From Clostridia bacterium (GTDB lineage Bacteria > Bacillota > Clostridia > Christensenellales > CAG-917): a DNA stretch of 64,000 nt. How positions within the stretch are numbered: the stretch's first letter is position 1; each line of letters begins with the position of its first letter. The DNA lies in assembly GCA_017553325.1 (NCBI GenBank), contig JAFZMH010000002.1:1-64000 (forward strand). Reading direction: 5' to 3'. Below the pieces are notes generated by a model. The model saw only the letters and a list, made by a program, of their open reading frames with translations. It made no database searches and had not been told where the DNA came from. Of the stretch, positions 59,397 to 64,000 are shown piece after piece. The position numbers were made by a program, and so were the translations under genes.

Positions 59397-60704
59397 ATGA
59401 AAGATAAGTTCGTCAAAATCATAGGCGGCGGACTTGCAGGTTGTGAGTGCGCTCTTCAACTGTTGAGACGGGGTTATGCCGTCCGTATGTACGAGATGCG
59501 TCCAAACGTAAAGACCGGCGCGCACAAGACGGAAAAACTTGCCGAACTCGTATGCTCCAATTCTTTGAAGTCCTGCGAGCAATCGACGGCGTCCGGACTT
59601 TTGAAAGACGAACTTGAATATTTGGGATGTGCGCTCTTGCCTTTGGCAAGAGAATGCGCGGTGCCGTCGGGCAGTGCGCTCGCGGTGGACAGAGAGGAGT
59701 TTTCCTCCGCCGTCGAGCGAGAACTCGCAAAGTACGAAAACTTTGAACTCGTGCGAGAAGAAGTGCACTCTTTGGACGACGTCCCCACCGTCATCGCGAC
59801 GGGACCTCTCACGTCCCCCGATATGGCGGAAACCGTCGGCAAACTTACGGGCAAGGACAGGTTGTTCTTCTACGACGCGATTGCGCCTATCGTGAGTTTC
59901 GAGAGTGTGGACATGAATTTCGCCTATTTCGGCGGGCGCTACGGCAAGGGGGGAGAGGACTATCTCAACTTGCCCATGCAAAAGGACGAATACGAGGCGT
60001 TTTATCGGGAACTCGTGGACGCCAAGACCGTCGTCCTTCACGACTTTGAAAAGGAAGAACTCTTCGACGGCTGTATGCCGATAGAGGAGATGGCGAAGCG
60101 CGGGAGCGATACGATACGCTTCGGTCCCTTGAAACCGATAGGGCTTCGCAACCCGAAGACGGGCGAAAAAGCGTACGCAGTAGTGCAACTGCGCAAGGAG
60201 AACGTGGCGGGAGACTGCTACAATCTCGTCGGGTTTCAAACCAATCTCACGTATCCCGAGCAAAAGCGCGTGTTCAGCATGATACCAGCGCTCCACGACG
60301 CGGAATTCGTGCGCTACGGCGTTATGCACCGCAACACGTATATAAATTCGCCCAACGTGCTCGACAAAAATTTCCGCCTTATAGGCGAAAAACCCCTGTA
60401 TATCGCGGGACAACTCTCCGGCGTAGAGGGCTACGTCGAGAGCATAATGAGCGGTATGATTGCGGGAATATCGATGGCGTACGAACTCGAAGGCAGACTT
60501 TTTGAAGTCCCGAGCGGCGTGACGATAATCGGAAGCCTTGCGAGATACGTTTCAACCCGGCAGCTCGATTTCAAGCCTATGAACGCCAATTTCGGCATAT
60601 TGCCTCAAATCGACGGCATACGCGACAAGCAGAAGCGCAAACTCGCTTATCACGACAGGGCTATAGAGTCTTTAAAAGCGCAGTACGGAGCGCAAAAACC
60701 GTAA
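59397..60704 (+). CDS. trmFO: Methylenetetrahydrofolate-tRNA-(uracil-5-)-methyltransferase TrmFO
   Basis: A 435-residue FAD-dependent enzyme making ribothymidine at tRNA position 54 with methylene-THF as carbon donor. The N-terminal FAD motif is IIGGGLAGCECA, followed by MRPNVKTGAHKTEKLAELVCSNSLKS, then LGREC-like PLARECAVPSGSALAVDRE and the C-terminal ANFGILPQIDG. The length is normal. It is tightly coupled to topA, as in many Bacillota. Confidence 0.97.
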   Translation: MKDKFVKIIGGGLAGCECALQLLRRGYAVRMYEMRPNVKTGAHKTEKLAELVCSNSLKSCEQSTASGLLKDELEYLGCALLPLARECAVPSGSALAVDREEFSSAVERELAKYENFELVREEVHSLDDVPTVIATGPLTSPDMAETVGKLTGKDRLFFYDAIAPIVSFESVDMNFAYFGGRYGKGGEDYLNLPMQKDEYEAFYRELVDAKTVVLHDFEKEELFDGCMPIEEMAKRGSDTIRFGPLKPIGLRNPKTGEKAYAVVQLRKENVAGDCYNLVGFQTNLTYPEQKRVFSMIPALHDAEFVRYGVMHRNTYINSPNVLDKNFRLIGEKPLYIAGQLSGVEGYVESIMSGMIAGISMAYELEGRLFEVPSGVTIIGSLARYVSTRQLDFKPMNANFGILPQIDGIRDKQKRKLAYHDRAIESLKAQYGAQKP

Positions 60705-60804
60705 TAAACTCGAAAAACAAAAATTTTTATATATGCTCAATTTTTAATAAAAGATTAAGCAATCGGGGCGATAATAGCCTCGAAAACAATCGGGAGGTAC
60801 ACAA

Positions 60805-61338
60805 ATGGAATTTCGTGGCACAACGATATGTTCCGTGAGACGCAACGGCGTAGTGGCGGTTGCGGGCGACGGACAAGTGACTATGGGCGAGAGCGTCATC
60901 ATGAAGGGCAACGCCGTCAAAGTCAAAAGAATATACAACGACAAGGTCATCGTCGGTTTCGCGGGGAGCGTGAGCGACGCGTTTGCCTTGTCTGAAAAAT
61001 TTGAAGCGATGCTTCAAAAATACAGCGGAAATCTCATGCGTTCGGCGGTTGAACTTGCGGAACTTTGGAGAAGCGATAAGGGAGGCAGAAGACTTGAAGC
61101 GCTCCTCATCGTCGCGGACGCAAATTCGACTTACGTCGTGTCCGGCACGGGCGAGGTCATTGAGCCTGAAAACGGCATCTGCGCAATCGGGAGCGGCGGA
61201 AACTACGCACTTGCTGCGGCGCGCGCACTTGCGGCGGCAACCGACCTTTCCGCGGCGGAAATCGCAGAGAAAGCACTCAAAATCGCAAGCGAAATCTGCG
61301 TATACACCAACGACCATATCACGGTCGAAACGATTTGA
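60805..61338 (+). CDS. hslV: ATP-dependent protease peptidase subunit HslV
   Basis: A 177-residue threonine peptidase forming the dodecameric core of the HslUV protease. The N-terminus MEFRG would be removed to expose Thr6 of TTICSVRR, the catalytic nucleophile. AGDGQVTMG and [14 protein letters not shown] match the family. GGGAGG precedes the ATG. The 100-nt gap after trmFO is AT-rich with no clear consensus promoter. hslU starts 10 bases later. Confidence 0.97.
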   Translation: MEFRGTTICSVRRNGVVAVAGDGQVTMGESVIMKGNAVKVKRIYNDKVIVGFAGSVSDAFALSEKFEAMLQKYSGNLMRSAVELAELWRSDKGGRRLEALLIVADANSTYVVSGTGEVIEPENGICAIGSGGNYALAAARALAAATDLSAAEIAEKALKIASEICVYTNDHITVETI

Positions 61339-61348
61339 GAGGTGAAAT

Positions 61349-62689
61349 ATGGACAACAGTGTTTTGACTCCAAAACAGATAGTCGCCGAACTTGACAGAT
61401 ACATCATCGGTCAGCACGAGGCGAAAGTCGCGGTGGCAATCGCGCTCCGCAACAGATACAGAAGAAGCAAACTCTCCGAGGAGATGCGCGAAGAAATCAC
61501 CCCCAAGAATATCATTATGAAGGGGCCGACGGGCGTCGGCAAGACGGAAATCGCACGTCGTCTCGCAAAGGTCGTCAAAGCGCCTTTCGTCAAGGTTGAA
61601 GCAACCAAGTTTACGGAAGTCGGCTACGTCGGCAGAGACGTCGAGAGCATTATTCGCGACCTCGTTGAGGTTTCCATTCGCCTCGTCAAAGACGAGAAGT
61701 TCAAAGAGGTCATGCCCAAGGCTACGGAAATCGCGGAGAACAAGCTCGTCGAAATTCTTCTGCCCATAAGAAAGAAGGCGGCGGGAGAGACGGAAAAGAG
61801 CGACGCGCAATTCAGAGAAGAACTCTTGAGCGAAATAAGAGCGGGACATCTCGACGGCATCACTATCGAGATGGAAATTCGTCAACAACCCAAGCCGATA
61901 CAACTTCAACCGGGCAACGCTCCCGGCAACGAGATTGACCTCGGCAACATCTTCGGCGGTATGTTCGGCGGAAAGATGCCCGTCAAAAAGCGCAAACTCA
62001 CCGTCAAGCAGGCAATCGACTATATCGTCAGCCAAGAGGCGGAAAAGATGGTCGACCAAGACTCAATCGTGCAAGAAGCGCTTCAAAGAGCGGAACAGGA
62101 CGGCGTCGTCTTCCTCGACGAAATCGACAAAATTGCAGGTGACAAGGGCGGAAACAGCCAAGGTCACGACGTATCTCGCGAGGGCGTACAGCGCGACATT
62201 TTGCCGATAGTCGAAGGCAGCACCGTTCAAACCAAATACGGCTCTATCCGCACGGACTTCGTGTTGTTTATCGCCGCGGGCGCTTTCCACATTTCGCGTA
62301 TGGAAGACTTGATCCCTGAACTGCAAGGCAGATTCCCGATTCGCGTCGAACTTGACAATTTGACTGAGGACGACTTCGTCAAGATTTTGACGGAACCCGA
62401 CAACGCGGTGCTCAAACAGTACAAAGAACTCTTGGGCGTGGACGGCGTATCGCTTGAATTCGACGACGACGCTATAAGAGAGATAGCGCGGGTTTCCTTC
62501 ATTGAAAACGAGAACAGCGAAAACTTGGGCGCAAGACGTCTGCACGCCGTGCTTGAAAGCCTTCTAAAAGACGTTCTCTACGAGGCGGACGACAACGTGA
62601 CGAAAGAGGTGCACATCGACAAAGCTTACGTCGAGGCGCATCTCAGCGGAGCGCTCAAAGAAAGAAATCTCCAAAAGTATATTTTGTAA
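61349..62689 (+). CDS. hslU: ATP-dependent protease ATPase subunit HslU
   Basis: A 446-residue AAA+ unfoldase of HslUV. Walker A is [13 protein letters not shown] (about 55-67). The I-domain (about 110-230) includes the [15 protein letters not shown] region and a Gly-Met-rich [10 protein letters not shown] loop. Walker B is [11 protein letters not shown], and the C-terminus ends ERNLQKYIL, whose last residues dock into HslV. The length is normal. codY, often next in Bacillota, is replaced here by hisS. Confidence 0.97.
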   Translation: MDNSVLTPKQIVAELDRYIIGQHEAKVAVAIALRNRYRRSKLSEEMREEITPKNIIMKGPTGVGKTEIARRLAKVVKAPFVKVEATKFTEVGYVGRDVESIIRDLVEVSIRLVKDEKFKEVMPKATEIAENKLVEILLPIRKKAAGETEKSDAQFREELLSEIRAGHLDGITIEMEIRQQPKPIQLQPGNAPGNEIDLGNIFGGMFGGKMPVKKRKLTVKQAIDYIVSQEAEKMVDQDSIVQEALQRAEQDGVVFLDEIDKIAGDKGGNSQGHDVSREGVQRDILPIVEGSTVQTKYGSIRTDFVLFIAAGAFHISRMEDLIPELQGRFPIRVELDNLTEDDFVKILTEPDNAVLKQYKELLGVDGVSLEFDDDAIREIARVSFIENENSENLGARRLHAVLESLLKDVLYEADDNVTKEVHIDKAYVEAHLSGALKERNLQKYIL

Positions 62690-62702
62690 ACTTTGTTTAC
62701 AA
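62684..62702. repeat. Perfect 8-bp hairpin with TTT loop spanning the hslU stop codon
   Basis: TTGTAAAC-TTT-GTTTACAA. The left arm contains the hslU stop TAA. There is no T-tract. Confidence 0.65.
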
Positions 62703-62728
62703 CAAATCAATTCGTGATTAGGTGAATT

Positions 62729-63970
62729 ATGATAAACATTCCCAAAGGCACAAAAGATATGCTTCCGAGCGAGGCGTACAAGTGGCACTACGTCGAAAGA
62801 ATAGCAAGAACCACGGCGGCAAATTTCGGGTTTAAAGAGATACGCACGCCGATGTTTGAACACACCGAACTCTTTTTGCGCGGCGTCGGCGAGACCACCG
62901 ACATCGTGACGAAGGAGATGTACACCTTCGACGACAAGGGCGGCAGGTCATTGACTCTCCGTCCCGAAGGCACGGCTGGCGTTGCGAGATGCTTCATCGA
63001 AAACGGCTTGCAACAGGGCGTTATGCCGATGAAAGCCTACTATCTCTCCTCGGCTTTCCGCTATGAAAAACCGCAAAACGGAAGACTCAGAGAACACCAT
63101 CAATTCGGCGTCGAATGTTTTGGCAGCGAGAGTCCCGCGGCAGACGCGGAGATTATTTCGCTTGCGGACACTTTCCTGAGGAACGTGGGGCTTGAAAGTT
63201 TGGAACTCAACCTCAACAGCATAGGTTGTCCGACCTGTCGTGCCGCTTACAACAAGGCTTTGAAGGCGTATATCGGCGAGAATCTCCAAAATATGTGCGC
63301 GCAGTGCCAAGCGAGATTTGACAAGAACCCGCTCCGCATTCTCGACTGCAAAGAGGAAAAGTGCAAGGCGATAACCGCAAACGCGCCCAAAATTCTCGAC
63401 TATCTCTGCGACGATTGCAAGGCTCACTTCGAAGAAGTGCAAAATATTCTCGCGAGCCTCGGCATAAAGTTTACCGTCAACCCCGGCATAGTGCGCGGAC
63501 TCGACTACTATACGAGAACGGTGTTCGAGTTTATCTCCACCGATATAGGCGCGCAAGGGACCGTCTGCGGCGGTGGGAGATACAACAACCTCGTCGAGGA
63601 AGTCGGCGGAAAGCCGACCCCTGCGGTAGGTTTCGGACTCGGGCTCGAAAGGCTCTTGCTCGTGCTTGAAAACACGAATTGTTTAAAAGCCGAAGAAGAG
63701 AGCGTCGATTATTATTTCGCTCCGCTCGGCGACGGCGCAAAAGCGTTGTGCAGAGAAATCGTCTACTCTTTGAGAAGAAAAGGCGTGAGCGCGGAGACTG
63801 ACATCATGGACAGAAGCGTCAAGGCGCAGATGAAATACGCGGACAAAATCGGCGCGAAATACGTCGTCGTCATCGGCGACGACGAGATTGCAAAGGGCGT
63901 CGTTTCAGTCAAGAATATGGCGGACGGCACCTCCGTTGAAAAACCCGTTGACGATTTGAGAGCATTATGA
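62729..63970 (+). CDS. hisS: Histidyl-tRNA synthetase
   Basis: A 413-residue class II aminoacyl-tRNA synthetase. Motif 1 surrounds IRTPMFEHTELFLRGVGETTDIV. Motif 2 is YYLSSAFRYEKPQNGRLREHHQFGVE. Motif 3 is PAVGFGLGLERLLL, and the histidine signature is RGLDYYTRTVFEF. The C-terminal anticodon-binding domain covers about 325-413. Several cysteines (about 167-225) form the insertion seen in Bacillota enzymes. GTGAATT before the ATG is a weak ribosome-binding site. The stop overlaps the next start (ATGA). Confidence 0.96.
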   Translation: MINIPKGTKDMLPSEAYKWHYVERIARTTAANFGFKEIRTPMFEHTELFLRGVGETTDIVTKEMYTFDDKGGRSLTLRPEGTAGVARCFIENGLQQGVMPMKAYYLSSAFRYEKPQNGRLREHHQFGVECFGSESPAADAEIISLADTFLRNVGLESLELNLNSIGCPTCRAAYNKALKAYIGENLQNMCAQCQARFDKNPLRILDCKEEKCKAITANAPKILDYLCDDCKAHFEEVQNILASLGIKFTVNPGIVRGLDYYTRTVFEFISTDIGAQGTVCGGGRYNNLVEEVGGKPTPAVGFGLGLERLLLVLENTNCLKAEEESVDYYFAPLGDGAKALCREIVYSLRRKGVSAETDIMDRSVKAQMKYADKIGAKYVVVIGDDEIAKGVVSVKNMADGTSVEKPVDDLRAL

Positions 63971-64000
63971 CCGAACGCGGCGTCGTTGTAAAAGTGAAAG
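63967..64000 (+). CDS. Start of an unidentified gene cut by the window end
   Basis: An ATG overlapping the hisS stop (ATGA) opens a frame reading MTERGVVVKVK. Eleven residues are too few to identify it. The opening is reminiscent of RseC-type (SoxR-reducing system) proteins, and aspS, the common neighbour of hisS, does not usually begin this way. Confidence 0.4.
   Translation, partial: MTERGVVVKVK

Overview
The window is a bacterial chromosome segment of roughly 50 percent GC. The gene set and order (ruvCAB-queA-tgt-yajC-secDF, recJ-rel-MBL-hemZ, rpsO-pnp-ylxY-M16 peptidase, ftsK-rimO-pgsA-cinA-recA-rny, efp, a complete spoIIIAA-AH operon, yqhY-nusB-xseAB-ispA, comM-dprA-topA-trmFO-hslVU) are typical of Bacillota class Clostridia. 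spoIIIA, sigma-E-like promoters and a spore-type deacetylase homologue point to an endospore former or a recent descendant of one. No species can be named from the sequence. I see no phage, insertion sequence or CRISPR array.

Layout. 1-12.8 kb: a YfbR-like nucleotidase, a degenerate ABC-type ATPase, Holliday-junction genes, queuosine genes, Sec accessory genes and recJ. 12.9-19.9 kb: stringent-response synthetase, heme gene hemZ, rpsO and pnp. 20-32.2 kb: envelope and processing genes, DNA translocase, recA, RNase Y, EF-P. 32.3-40.3 kb: spoIIIA, then nusB, exonuclease VII and isoprenoid synthesis. 40.4-40.9 kb: tRNA-Gly, tRNA-Cys and tRNA-Leu. 54.5-64 kb: DNA uptake/topology, tRNA modification, HslUV and hisS. 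Nearly all genes are on the + strand; only three (TIGR04086-like, ylxY-like, one TasA-like gene) are on the - strand.

The accessory heart is 41.1-54.3 kb. It holds a degenerate EAL-like protein with C-terminal repeats, a single-pass surface protein, two closely related TasA/camelysin-like secreted proteins facing each other, two SipW-type (ER-type) signal peptidases, a membrane-anchored McrB-like AAA+ ATPase and an 850-residue partner with a DUF2357-like region but no nuclease I can recognise. The surface protein and both TasA-like proteins share a C-terminal motif. Both peptidases share a cytosolic motif. Two perfect TTGACA-17-TATAAT promoters serve the locus. I read it as a fibre/matrix export system to which a nuclease-free McrB-type ATPase pair has been added. 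That reading is inference and is the best candidate here for an undescribed system.

A second unusual feature is a family of seven intergenic elements of about 100-210 bp. They have complementary ends (AAAACCGC... / ...GCGGTTTT) and an inner GTAC-rich hairpin. The six whose left end is visible begin at or next to a stop codon, in the same orientation as the upstream gene. Smaller perfect hairpins with 3-nt loops recur in the gaps between operon genes, and three promoters sit only 6-7 nt from a start codon, suggesting leaderless mRNAs.
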